The translations under genes were made by a program, and so were the position numbers. This document shows positions 1-5,163 of a DNA stretch of 24,102 bases, piece by piece (positions within the stretch are counted from its first letter, which is position 1; each line of letters opens with the position of its first letter). Source of the DNA: a virus; the IMG/VR virus record IMGVR_UViG_3300025769_000832, positions 1 to 24,102 of that record. The stretch is one strand, 5' to 3'. The notes under the pieces were generated by a model. The model saw nothing but the letters and a program-made list of their open reading frames with translations, was not told where the DNA came from and ran no database searches.

Positions 1-291
1 GACCCAGACAAAAAAGCAACCCATAGCAACTCAAACTGGAAGCCCTATGTGGGCAAGGAACCAGGTGATGTGGTTCTAAGCAAGGACACGCGGCATCAAA
101 TCTCTGTCTTTGCAAATGAAGATGGGTCGATTGATGTAAGCATCAGTGAACGTATCGCAGAGGACTACACAAGCGGCGAAAGCATTGCTGCTAACGTAAG
201 ACAGGGCGGCATGCGTAAGATTGCAGAGTCAATGGAAACACCAGCCGCGCCAAAGCAGCAGATTGCCCTTGATGATGAAGTGCCATTCTAA
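1..291 (+). CDS. C-terminal part of a protein with an SSB-like acidic tail (partial)
   Basis: The frame is open from base 1, so the start lies outside the window; 96 residues are visible before the TAA stop. The last residues, A-L-D-D-E-V-P-F, resemble the acidic tip by which single-stranded DNA-binding proteins recruit partners (D-D-x-I-P-F type). They follow a Pro/Gln-containing linker, again as in SSBs. The visible part before the linker includes an N-S-N-W-K-P segment and a beta-rich stretch (H-Q-I-S-V-F-A, G-S-I-D-V-S-I). I cannot identify the fold from this fragment. A phage SSB or another replisome-associated protein with an SSB-type tail is the best guess. It is the first of four close-packed + strand genes. 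Confidence 0.5.
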   Translation, partial: DPDKKATHSNSNWKPYVGKEPGDVVLSKDTRHQISVFANEDGSIDVSISERIAEDYTSGESIAANVRQGGMRKIAESMETPAAPKQQIALDDEVPF

Positions 292-586
292 TTTGGAAAC
301 TGCCTTCCATGCTTTAGACCATTGCAAGGACATACTCTTGGAACGGTCTAAGTATGGGGCGGTTGGTGATAACTTCCGGCAAATCAGTGAGATGGGGTCT
401 ATGATTACAGGCCACAAGATGAGTGCGACACAAGTTTGCGCGTTCATGGTTGCGTTAAAGCTGTCCAGGCTGTCGGCAAAGGATGAGTTTGGACTTAACT
501 GTAATGATGTAGACTCATTCGTAGACATCATAGGCTACAGCGCAATCGCTTTAGAACTGCTGGAAGATGGCAAAGAAAAAGTTTGA
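272..586 (+). CDS. DUF6378-like phage protein
   Basis: This 104-aa protein matches what I remember of the DUF6378 family of small helical phage proteins. It has an A-L-D-H-C-K-D-I-L-L-E-R segment followed by Y-G and N-F-R-Q-I, then a central V-A-L-K-L-S-R-L helix, and near the end D-S-F-V-D-I-I-G-Y-S-A-I-A. The spaced acidic residues on helices recall MazG-type nucleotide pyrophosphohydrolases, but that relation is only suggestive. The start is uncertain: ATG at 272 and ATG at 275 both overlap the previous gene by about 20 bases and lack a good Shine-Dalgarno, and a TTG at 293 is also possible. The biochemical role is unknown. Confidence 0.65.
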   Translation: MMKCHSNLETAFHALDHCKDILLERSKYGAVGDNFRQISEMGSMITGHKMSATQVCAFMVALKLSRLSAKDEFGLNCNDVDSFVDIIGYSAIALELLEDGKEKV

Positions 587-797
587 TTCACGGCAGATTG
601 TTTGCGCCGTGTGCGGTTACAAACATTACATACAAAACGGTGGATGGGTAATGCTTGGGAGTAAGCAGCCCATCTGCTATTCGCTAAACAGGAGGGAATG
701 TTATGAACAGATGCGAGTGTTGTGGGCAGCCAAAGCTAGGCAAGCCAATAAAGAAAAGAGGAAGGTGGACATTCTTAAAGAGTTTGAAAGTTGGTGA
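567..797 (+). CDS. Small cysteine-containing protein, possible zinc-binding
   Basis: This is a 76-aa protein that I do not recognise. It starts M-A-K-K-K, carries a C-A-V-C pair near residues 13-16 and two further cysteines around 37 and 45, an arrangement that could bind zinc. The C-terminal third is basic and helical (K-A-R-Q-A-N-K-E-K-R-K). It overlaps the preceding gene by 20 bases. Its last 95 bases overlap the next gene, which has a much stronger ribosome-binding site, so its true extent is uncertain. The N-terminal cysteine region lies outside that overlap and favours a real gene. Function unknown. Confidence 0.5.
   Translation: MAKKKFDSRQIVCAVCGYKHYIQNGGWVMLGSKQPICYSLNRRECYEQMRVLWAAKARQANKEKRKVDILKEFESW
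690..705 (+). promoter_or_regulatory. Strong Shine-Dalgarno site inside the preceding gene
   Basis: AGGAGGG at 690-696 stands six bases before ATG 703. It fixes the start of the 73-aa gene even though it lies within the coding sequence of the 76-aa gene. Confidence 0.75.
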
Positions 798-924
798 AGC
801 ACTTACATTTGATAACTGGCTTGAACATGAAAGGGCAAGGGATGCTGCGCGACACTACAACATCCCTTACAAATCATTCAAACACAGAGATGGTTCTGGC
901 TATAGCCTAGTTATTTCTTCTTAA
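703..924 (+). CDS. Small conserved-looking phage protein with N-terminal CxxC-type cysteines
   Basis: This 73-aa protein opens with M-N-R-C-E-C-C-G-Q-P, a likely metal-binding knuckle. A basic stretch follows, then a compact domain with L-K-V-G-E-A-L-T-F-D, an A-A-R-H-Y helix and a final G-S-G-Y-S-L-V-I strand. The last part resembles small DNA-binding or regulator-like phage proteins in which a helix is followed by a beta hairpin, but I cannot name a family. The start is well supported by AGGAGGG six bases upstream. It is the last + strand gene. Its TAA at 922-924 shares the TTAA palindrome with the stop of the opposing late operon. Confidence 0.6.
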   Translation: MNRCECCGQPKLGKPIKKRGRWTFLKSLKVGEALTFDNWLEHERARDAARHYNIPYKSFKHRDGSGYSLVISS

Positions 925-1190
925 CAATCCCACTTGCGTAGTGACTTGTTTATACGGCTATTCGGGTCACGCGCTGTCTTTTTGCTTGTCAGCTTCTTCT
1001 TCATGCCCTTCATCCTAGCGCAAAAACTTCTGCGTCTAGCTGCTGCCTTGGGTGATTTCTTTGCCTGCTTGCGAGACACAGGGGCTTTTAGATTCATGCC
1101 CTGGCGTTTGGCAGATGCACGGCCCTTGGCGTTCAAGCCACCTGACTTACTCTTGCCTGCCTTGCGCTGCCATGCTGGTGATTTAGCCAT
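921..1190 (-). CDS. Basic conserved phage protein (DUF6321-like)
   Basis: This 89-aa protein is very rich in Lys, Arg and Ser. It contains S-P-A-W-Q-R-K-A-G-K near the start, G-G-L-N-A-K-G-R-A-S at 17-26, L-K-A-P-V-S at 34-39, and C-A-R-M-K-G-M before a final L-R-K-W-D-C. I recognise this pattern as a widespread small family in phages, plasmids and bacteria, which I recall as DUF6321 (number from memory). No function is established to my knowledge. The protein is soluble, with no membrane segment. Its ATG overlaps the end of the endolysin gene in the sequence ATGGCTAA. It is the last gene of the late operon. Nucleic-acid binding is plausible from charge alone. Confidence 0.75.
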   Translation of the reverse strand: MAKSPAWQRKAGKSKSGGLNAKGRASAKRQGMNLKAPVSRKQAKKSPKAAARRRSFCARMKGMKKKLTSKKTARDPNSRINKSLRKWDC

Positions 1191-1638
1191 CTTTCTTCAA
1201 CCCGTGGGTATACCCGTCTTTTTTGTTATATGTAAGCGACTCACCTCGACCGCCTTCAACGTAGCTACAATGTATCCAGCCAGAGTTACCGCCAGTATAA
1301 CACTCAAGAATAAGCTGGTCATAGTCTAGGTTGTCCTCAATCCATCTCGCCAAGTCATAGTTATCTATGCCAGCTACCTCAAAGTCTGCTGCCTGACCCT
1401 TGGCATGTTGGCTATCAATAGATGAACCTATCGCAATACATAACTCTGGGCTGCGGTATCCAGAAGAAACCATGAACGAACCAAACTCATCACGGATAGG
1501 CTGCAATATCTTTTCGCACAACAGTTCCATAGCCTCAATGTGGTGCAGTTCTGGGGTGTTGGGAATACCCTTGCGTTCCGCAGTCTGAGACTTGACCATT
1601 TCTTCCAATGAGAAGTTAGGTGACAACGGGAAGGTCAT
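1183..1638 (-). CDS. Endolysin, peptidase M15 family (D-Ala-D-Ala carboxypeptidase-like)
   Basis: This 151-aa protein is a single M15A-type zinc peptidase domain. The zinc-site signature S-x-H-x-x-G-x-A-x-D is at residues 76-85 (His78, Asp85), followed by D-F-E. The third ligand is His123 in W-I-H-C-S. The N-terminal F-S-L-E-E-M-V-K-S motif and S-S-G-Y-R-S-P at 58-64 are also typical. It should cut peptide crosslinks of peptidoglycan to release progeny. There is no signal peptide, so access to the wall needs a holin; candidates lie just upstream. Its ATG overlaps the stop of the 50-aa basic peptide gene (ATGA). The length is normal for a single-domain phage M15 enzyme. Confidence 0.9.
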   Translation of the reverse strand: MTFPLSPNFSLEEMVKSQTAERKGIPNTPELHHIEAMELLCEKILQPIRDEFGSFMVSSGYRSPELCIAIGSSIDSQHAKGQAADFEVAGIDNYDLARWIEDNLDYDQLILECYTGGNSGWIHCSYVEGGRGESLTYNKKDGYTHGLKKDG

Positions 1639-1787
1639 TTCTTTTTCTTCTTTGCTGTCTTTGCCGATTGCTTAAAAGCCTTAGCTGTCGGCGCACCCTT
1701 GCTTCCAGGCTTGCGCATCTTCTCGCCAGAACCAGCAGCAATACGTTTCTTTTTTGCATGAATGTTTGCGTATAAACCTTTTTTCAT
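1635..1787 (-). CDS. 50-aa highly basic peptide, conserved marine-phage type
   Basis: This short gene starts at ATG 1787 and stops at TGA 1635-1637, overlapping both neighbours by ATGA. The product begins M-K-K-G-L-Y-A-N-I-H-A-K and continues with I-A-A-G-S-G-E-K-M-R-K-P-G-S-K-G-A-P-T. It ends in a run of lysines. I recognise this as a short family common in marine phages next to lysis genes, with near-invariant G-S-G-E-x-M-R-K-P-G. No function is established to my knowledge. About a third of the residues are Lys or Arg and there is no membrane segment. Binding to nucleic acid or anionic cell-surface polymers is conceivable but not shown. Confidence 0.8.
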   Translation of the reverse strand: MKKGLYANIHAKKKRIAAGSGEKMRKPGSKGAPTAKAFKQSAKTAKKKKK

Positions 1788-2179
1788 TTTGTCAGCCCCT
1801 TTGATTTTTCATAGCTACGCATGCCGCCTAGCCCAAGCATGCCTAATAATACAGTCATTAGGCTATCCATGTCAAAAGATGGATAAGCCACAGCTTCTAT
1901 ACCCATGTATGCAGTAATAACATCGGCAGTTGGGAACACAAGAAAGTGTGCAAACAATGCTAGGCCACATGACCACCCCACAAATGGACGCCAGCCAGCC
2001 ACAAAAACATTTCTCGACTTGGCTTCTTCAGCATTGATAGCTAACTGACCCTTGGCTAGTTCTTGCGCGTGACGGTCAGCCATAGTAGCCAACTCATGCG
2101 CCAGCTTGTTCTTCTGGTCTTTGTCCTCAACAAATTTATCTAACAGCCCTGTTACCGGCCCTATCAATGCCTGTATCAT
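1784..2179 (-). CDS. Holin, GTA 3TM type
   Basis: This 131-aa protein matches the 3TM holin family first named from gene transfer agents (PF11351 as I recall). It has an amphipathic N-terminal half ending A-I-N-A-E-E-A-K-S at 47-55, then the diagnostic G-W-R-P-F-V-G-W-S-C-G at 62-72 leading into a membrane segment (about 66-84). Another hydrophobic stretch, L-M-T-V-L-L-G-M-L-G-L-G-G, lies at 107-119, before a basic end. The likely role is a membrane pore letting the M15 endolysin reach the peptidoglycan. ATGA overlaps join it to the coiled-coil membrane gene upstream and to the basic peptide gene downstream. Confidence 0.85.
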   Translation of the reverse strand: MIQALIGPVTGLLDKFVEDKDQKNKLAHELATMADRHAQELAKGQLAINAEEAKSRNVFVAGWRPFVGWSCGLALFAHFLVFPTADVITAYMGIEAVAYPSFDMDSLMTVLLGMLGLGGMRSYEKSKGLTK

Positions 2180-2469
2180 TGTTTAGCCCTTACCATAAGT
2201 TTAAGTTTTTCTATCTCAATCTCTAAGTCATGCACCCTGGTCACAGTATCTTGGACGCTTTTAGGTGGTTCAAAGCTATCAATCCAACTATCATTTTCCT
2301 CGACTTCTTCCATTACAAGTTCAAGGTTGTGTTCAAGGAAGCTAATCCGTTCTGTCAGTCCAAAATAAACCCAAACACTGACCGCCGTGAAAGCAATCAT
2401 GCTTATGAGGTTACGCAATGGAATGGTTATTTCGCTTGCCTCATTAAGTTTTGTAGCTGCTTGTTTCAT
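2176..2469 (-). CDS. One-TM coiled-coil protein, spanin-like or holin accessory
   Basis: This 97-aa protein has one membrane segment at about residues 18-38 (rich in I, V, A, W), then a long charged helix. E-R-I-S-F-L-E-H-N-L-E-L-V-M-E-E-V and a C-terminal I-E-I-E-K-L-K-L-M-V show heptad-like spacing. That is the topology of inner-membrane spanins (Rz type): N-terminal anchor plus coiled coil. The periplasmic part is short for a spanin, and no separate lipoprotein partner with a lipobox is evident in the next frames. A structural accessory to the neighbouring holin is therefore equally possible. It overlaps both neighbours by ATGA. Confidence 0.55.
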   Translation of the reverse strand: MKQAATKLNEASEITIPLRNLISMIAFTAVSVWVYFGLTERISFLEHNLELVMEEVEENDSWIDSFEPPKSVQDTVTRVHDLEIEIEKLKLMVRAKQ

Positions 2470-2663
2470 TTCGACTCACTTCCGCACCATACAGCAAAAG
2501 CACCTGTAGCTGCGCCAACTATAGTGCTAACAAAAGCTGTCTGTTGAGTGGTAGCGTTAGCGCCAAGGGCCATGAACCAATCGCACACATTCCAGGCCAT
2601 AATAGTAAATGCCAGCATCATTAGACGCGGTATGATTTTGTACTCTGTCAATGCCTTAGCCAT
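2466..2663 (-). CDS. Small two-TM membrane protein, holin-like
   Basis: This 65-aa protein has two hydrophobic segments, about residues 12-33 (M-M-L-A-F-T-I-M-A-W) and 42-60 (T-A-F-V-S-T-I-V-G-A). They are separated by a short turn with N-A-T-T-Q-Q. This is a class II holin shape, but the sequence does not let me assign a named family. Its ATG overlaps the end of the nuclease gene (ATGGCTAA), and its stop overlaps the following gene by ATGA. It may be a second holin, an antiholin, or a membrane partner of the 3TM holin. Confidence 0.6.
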   Translation of the reverse strand: MAKALTEYKIIPRLMMLAFTIMAWNVCDWFMALGANATTQQTAFVSTIVGAATGAFAVWCGSESK

Positions 2664-3075
2664 TTCTGCGTCCTCTTACTGTTGCCAACGCTTTATTAAA
2701 CGAGTGCAGTTCCGCTTTAGGCGCATCAAAAAGCTGAGGCGACATGCGCTTCGACTTTTGTTGCACCTGTTGAATGGGCAAGAACAACGCTTTACGTTGG
2801 CCCAGGCCGATACAGCATAAAATGTCATAGTCTCTCTCATTCGGTAAAACTTTATTCTTTTGTCCACTGCCAAACTGAAAGTGGTACACCGGATTTCTAG
2901 CAGCTTTTTCGCCAGATAGCTGCGCAGTCTTAACTTGTATCCTGATATATTCATCTTCTTTCCACGCTACTAGGTCAACTTTATCTTGCTGGCACATCGA
3001 CACTCTCCAGCCCAATGATAACACAATTCCTGCTGCTAGGTATTCACCAATCAAGCCTGTGGTTGTCTGACTCAT
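2656..3075 (-). CDS. PD-(D/E)XK superfamily endonuclease-like protein
   Basis: This 139-aa protein has the sequence order of a PD-(D/E)XK nuclease of the resolvase-like group. Glu11 lies in G-L-I-G-E-Y-L-A-A, Asp34 in K-V-D-L-V-A-W, and Gln47-x-Lys49 in I-R-I-Q-V-K-T-A, a known QxK variant of the catalytic motif. Then D-Y-D-I-L-C-C-I-G and a hydrophobic F-L-P strand follow, as in this fold. Likely a metal-dependent DNA endonuclease; the substrate is unknown. The ATG at 3075, one base after the preceding stop, is preferred over an in-frame TTG 18 bases upstream. Its position between structural and lysis genes is unusual for a DNA-metabolism enzyme. Confidence 0.65.
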   Translation of the reverse strand: MSQTTTGLIGEYLAAGIVLSLGWRVSMCQQDKVDLVAWKEDEYIRIQVKTAQLSGEKAARNPVYHFQFGSGQKNKVLPNERDYDILCCIGLGQRKALFLPIQQVQQKSKRMSPQLFDAPKAELHSFNKALATVRGRRNG

Positions 3076-3076
3076 A

Positions 3077-3589
3077 CTAAGCCTGTACCGCAACCCATAT
3101 AATAAATAACAGTGCAGCGCCAGTTAGCAAAGTTGCAGTTAAAACAGCCAGCACTTCGATTATCTGGCGGCGCTTCTCTTGCTGCTTGTAAATAGCTTCC
3201 TGTCTCTGCTTCCTTATCCTGCCTTCCAGTTGTATCAAATCTGCCCAGGCTTGTGGCCCGTATGACATATTCAAAAAGTTCTTTAGTTCTTGTCGTTGTG
3301 CTTCCAGCTTTTTTTTAGCCGCGTAAGCTTGCAAAGCTTCTTCCTCAACAGACCCAGCAGACAACAGCTTCTTAAATAAGGGTGGGTTCTTGGCTTGTTT
3401 TGCTGCCTGGTCAACATCAGATGCCATCCTCATCCAGCGCGAGACATCACCTATGCAGGACTCCATATCCCTGCCAGCAGCAATCATGCTTTTGATGGTG
3501 TTGAACGCCGCTGTAGCCCCGCTAACAGCCGCTGTGATGCTAATAGGGTCTATGACAACATCCCCTTTTTCAAAACTTGGCATCGCCAT
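3077..3589 (-). CDS. Conserved phage protein with C-terminal membrane anchor
   Basis: This 170-aa protein has D-P-I-S-I-T-A-A-V-S at 14-23 and N-T-I-K-S-M-I-A-A-G-R-D around 30-41. Then come N-P-P-L-F-K-K-L-L-S-A-G-S-V-E at 68-82, S-Y-G-P-Q-A-W at 109-115 and a basic helix R-I-R-K-Q-R-Q-E-A-I-Y-K-Q-Q around 124-137. It ends with a membrane segment at about 143-166. I recognise this general pattern from marine phages, where it is left as hypothetical near tail or lysis genes. The coil plus C-terminal anchor could place it at the inner membrane. The start is ATG 3589 or ATG 3583. It overlaps the upstream gene by 40 bases. Confidence 0.7.
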   Translation of the reverse strand: MAMPSFEKGDVVIDPISITAAVSGATAAFNTIKSMIAAGRDMESCIGDVSRWMRMASDVDQAAKQAKNPPLFKKLLSAGSVEEEALQAYAAKKKLEAQRQELKNFLNMSYGPQAWADLIQLEGRIRKQRQEAIYKQQEKRRQIIEVLAVLTATLLTGAALLFIIWVAVQA

Positions 3590-3753
3590 TGTTTAGGCAT
3601 CAAGCCGTGGGTCATCTCGCCAACGTCACGCCCCATTTCCATAGCCCTGCGTTCACAGGCAGCGCGGGTGTCGTAGGGGCCGCGAGTGTCGTGAAATTCA
3701 ATACAATCGGTTGGGTTTGCTATCGCACAAGCTAGTACGATTGCCTTAAACAT
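3550..3753 (-). CDS. Small phage protein with hydrophobic N terminus and conserved cysteines
   Basis: This 67-aa protein starts with a short hydrophobic stretch, M-F-K-A-I-V-L-A-C-A, possibly a weak signal or anchor. It then runs D-C-I-E-F-H-D-T-R-G-P-Y and A-A-C-E-R-R-A-M-E-M-G, with a further cysteine at 58. The C-x-E-F-x-D-T-R-G-P-Y pattern is familiar from marine-phage proteins of unknown function. The cysteines (9, 17, 33, 58) could form disulfides if it is exported, or Cys9 could be lipidated; neither is shown. AAGG lies four bases... just upstream of its ATG, which overlaps the end of the 58-aa gene. Confidence 0.65.
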   Translation of the reverse strand: MFKAIVLACAIANPTDCIEFHDTRGPYDTRAACERRAMEMGRDVGEMTHGLMPKQWRCQVLKKGMLS

Positions 3754-3922
3754 TGCCTTGGATGCGCTTGATAATGCGCCTCACCGTGTCGGTTTCGTAG
3801 ATACGAATCAAAATCCACACGCCAGTAAACAAAGCCACAACGTCAGGCACCATTGCCATATATGCGGCGGCGGTGCCGGTGCCAGCTACAACGTCAACGA
3901 TGACTTTGTTTTCCTCGTTCAT
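3746..3922 (-). CDS. 58-aa holin-like single-span membrane protein
   Basis: ATG 3922 is formed by the last base of the preceding stop context (TAATG), and translation ends at TAA 3746-3748. The product starts M-N-E-E-N-K-V-I-V-D and has a hydrophobic region from about 18 to 40 (A-Y-M-A-M-V-P-D-V-V-A-L-F-T-G-V-W-I-L). It then has I-R-I-Y-E-T-D-T-V and a basic tail. The R-I-Y-E-T-x-T-V ending is typical of small holin-like proteins annotated in many phages. Its ribosome-binding site is the GGAGA inside the C-terminal codons of the last array gene, so its synthesis is probably coupled to the adhesin array. Confidence 0.7.
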   Translation of the reverse strand: MNEENKVIVDVVAGTGTAAAYMAMVPDVVALFTGVWILIRIYETDTVRRIIKRIQGNV

Positions 3923-3936
3923 TATGCAAGGTCTCC
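3920..3936 (-). promoter_or_regulatory. GDLA-coded Shine-Dalgarno (array gene 8 to holin)
   Basis: GGA GAC CTT GCA TAA TG: the last four codons of the 3922-4317 gene supply GGAGA upstream of the holin-like gene's ATG (TAATG overlap, ten bases after GGAG). Confidence 0.75.
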
Positions 3937-4317
3937 AAAAATTTGAGTAGATATGCTATTCGCATTAGCGGAACTATTTATAGATGCTGCGTTTGTAGTC
4001 CAAAAGCCGCCTGAAGAAGAGGTAGAACGTGCATGACTTCCTGCTATTTCTGTACCTGTTAGCAATCCGAATGTAGTTTCATCAATAATTGCAGCACCAC
4101 CAAAAGAAAAATTGGCATTGTTCATATTGTTGGTAAATGCGTACTTATAATTACCAGTTCCGTTGTCGGTCAGTGTGCTTGAGTTAAAGCTATCTGCGAA
4201 AGCAATAGTTCCTGCTGTACCGTCAAAAAAGTTCCAAGCCTTCGCCAACCCCTCGACAGCATTAGGGCCGCTAGAGATACCGCTGCCAAACTCGGCTAGT
4301 TCTGCTGCTTTACTCAT
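3922..4317 (-). CDS. Array paralogue 8: short tail-fibre/adhesin-type protein
   Basis: This 131-aa protein is the last member of the family. The start at ATG 4317 overlaps the preceding TGA. The N terminus (M-S-K-A-A-E-L-A-E-F) differs from all other copies. The family core spans about 23-70: G-L-A-K-A-W-N-F-F-D-G-T, D-S-F-N-S-S-T-L-T-D-N-G-T-G-N-Y and N-N-M-N-N-A-N-F. It carries an inserted residue pair in the usual N-G-T-G-T turn. Residues 71-127 are variable and Ser/Asn/Thr-rich, and the end is the invariant G-D-L-A. The likely role is a virion surface or receptor-binding accessory. This is inferred from position behind the tail fibre and family resemblance, not proven. Confidence 0.75.
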   Translation of the reverse strand: MSKAAELAEFGSGISSGPNAVEGLAKAWNFFDGTAGTIAFADSFNSSTLTDNGTGNYKYAFTNNMNNANFSFGGAAIIDETTFGLLTGTEIAGSHARSTSSSGGFWTTNAASINSSANANSISTQIFGDLA

Positions 4318-4697
4318 GCTAGGTCTCCATTGATACAAACGTGCGTGTATGAAACATCAGTTCCACCAACTCCCGCAACAGCATTACTAAAATTACAAGC
4401 ACTTGCTGTTGATGTTGTATACCTTCCACCAATAGCAACACTATTGGTGTCGCCAGTTGCGCCAGTTACGTTTGCGCCGTACTCAGCGTTGTTCATAGCA
4501 CTTGTAAAAGTAACTGTATAATTTCCTGTTCCATTATCGGTGATACTTGCGGCGTTACTGCTTGAACGTATGGCAATGGTTCCAGTTCCGTTAATGTTGA
4601 CATATGCCTTCGCACTACCGTTGGCAACAGTAGACATACCCACGCTGTTGTTCCCAGCGGCATCCTTCAGGGTGTTTACTCTAAGTTCGCTTGCCAT
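4314..4697 (-). CDS. Array paralogue 7: short tail-fibre/adhesin-type protein
   Basis: This is a 127-aa member of the array family. It opens M-A-S-E-L-R-V-N-T-L and then has V-A-N-G-S-A-K-A-Y, a variant of the K-x-W entry to the core that is shared only with paralogue 3. The core at about 30-73 reads V-N-I-N-G-T-G-T-I-A-I-R, A-S-I-T-D-N-G-T-G-N-Y-T-V-T-F and A-M-N-N-A-E-Y. The variable part is 74-123, and the end is G-D-L-A. It lacks signal peptide and membrane segments. Placement as the fourth gene of the second block mirrors paralogue 3 in the first block. Confidence 0.8.
   Translation of the reverse strand: MASELRVNTLKDAAGNNSVGMSTVANGSAKAYVNINGTGTIAIRSSSNAASITDNGTGNYTVTFTSAMNNAEYGANVTGATGDTNSVAIGGRYTTSTASACNFSNAVAGVGGTDVSYTHVCINGDLA
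4315..4328 (-). promoter_or_regulatory. GDLA-coded Shine-Dalgarno (array gene 7 to 8)
   Basis: GGA GAC CTA GCA TGA: GGAG lies seven bases before the next ATG, which overlaps the TGA stop (ATGA). Confidence 0.75.
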
Positions 4698-4711
4698 TAT
4701 GCTAGGTCTCC
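4695..4711 (-). promoter_or_regulatory. GDLA-coded Shine-Dalgarno (array gene 6 to 7)
   Basis: GGA GAC CTA GCA TAA TG: the C-terminal codons of paralogue 6 form the ribosome-binding site of paralogue 7, with stop and start overlapping by one base. Confidence 0.75.
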
Positions 4712-5149
4712 TAAATGTGCTACATAGTTTTCTATGTGGTCGTATGATTGACCATTAGAACTTCCTGTTGAACCAAGTCCTCCATAATGTGTGATTTGAC
4801 TTGTTGTCTTAGAAATTACTGTTCCATCACCTGCTATGCCTACTTGAATTTGAAAAGTTGGACCCCTACTGTGATTGTATTCAGTAACCCCACTACAAAT
4901 AGGTGCATAGTTAGAATTAGAAAAAGATGAGGAAAAACCAACTGTATAGTTTCCCGTGCCACCATCTGTCAAACTACTGTTATTTAAGCTGTCACGAGTT
5001 GCTATCGTACCCGTACCATTAAAGTTAATCCACGCCTTCGCCAAACCCTGCTGAAGTGATTGCGTAGCCGCCCCACCCTCGCTAGTCACAGTAATGTCAC
5101 CAGCCGCTGTGATACCTTGCAGTTCGTCTACTTTTAAGATACTAGCCAT
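4697..5149 (-). CDS. Array paralogue 6: longest short tail-fibre/adhesin-type protein
   Basis: At 150 aa this is the longest array paralogue. Its N terminus, M-A-S-I-L-K-V-D-E-L followed by A-G-D-I-T-V-T-S-E-G-G-A-A-T at about 16-29 and L-Q-Q-G-L-A-K-A-W at 32-40, nearly repeats that of paralogue 2. The core follows with N-F-N-G-T-G-T-I-A-T-R-D-S-L-N-N-S-S-L-T-D at 42-62 and G-T-G-N-Y-T-V to about 81. The variable domain (82-146) is about 20 residues longer than in the sister copies and rich in Gly, Ser, Thr and His. The end is G-D-L-A. An N-terminal constant part with a swappable C-terminal binding domain is the natural reading. Confidence 0.8.
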   Translation of the reverse strand: MASILKVDELQGITAAGDITVTSEGGAATQSLQQGLAKAWINFNGTGTIATRDSLNNSSLTDGGTGNYTVGFSSSFSNSNYAPICSGVTEYNHSRGPTFQIQVGIAGDGTVISKTTSQITHYGGLGSTGSSNGQSYDHIENYVAHLGDLA

Positions 5150-5163
5150 TATGCAAGGTCTCC
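5147..5163 (-). promoter_or_regulatory. GDLA-coded Shine-Dalgarno (array gene 5 to 6)
   Basis: GGA GAC CTT GCA TAA TG at the junction of paralogues 5 and 6; one of two junctions besides none other in the array proper using CTT, the other being at 3920-3936. Confidence 0.75.

Noticed and set aside
934-1329. Hydrophobic 131-codon + strand frame that could look like a membrane protein.
   Set aside because: It is antisense to the Lys-rich basic protein and the endolysin. Lys codons read backwards give Phe and Leu, which explains the apparent membrane character.
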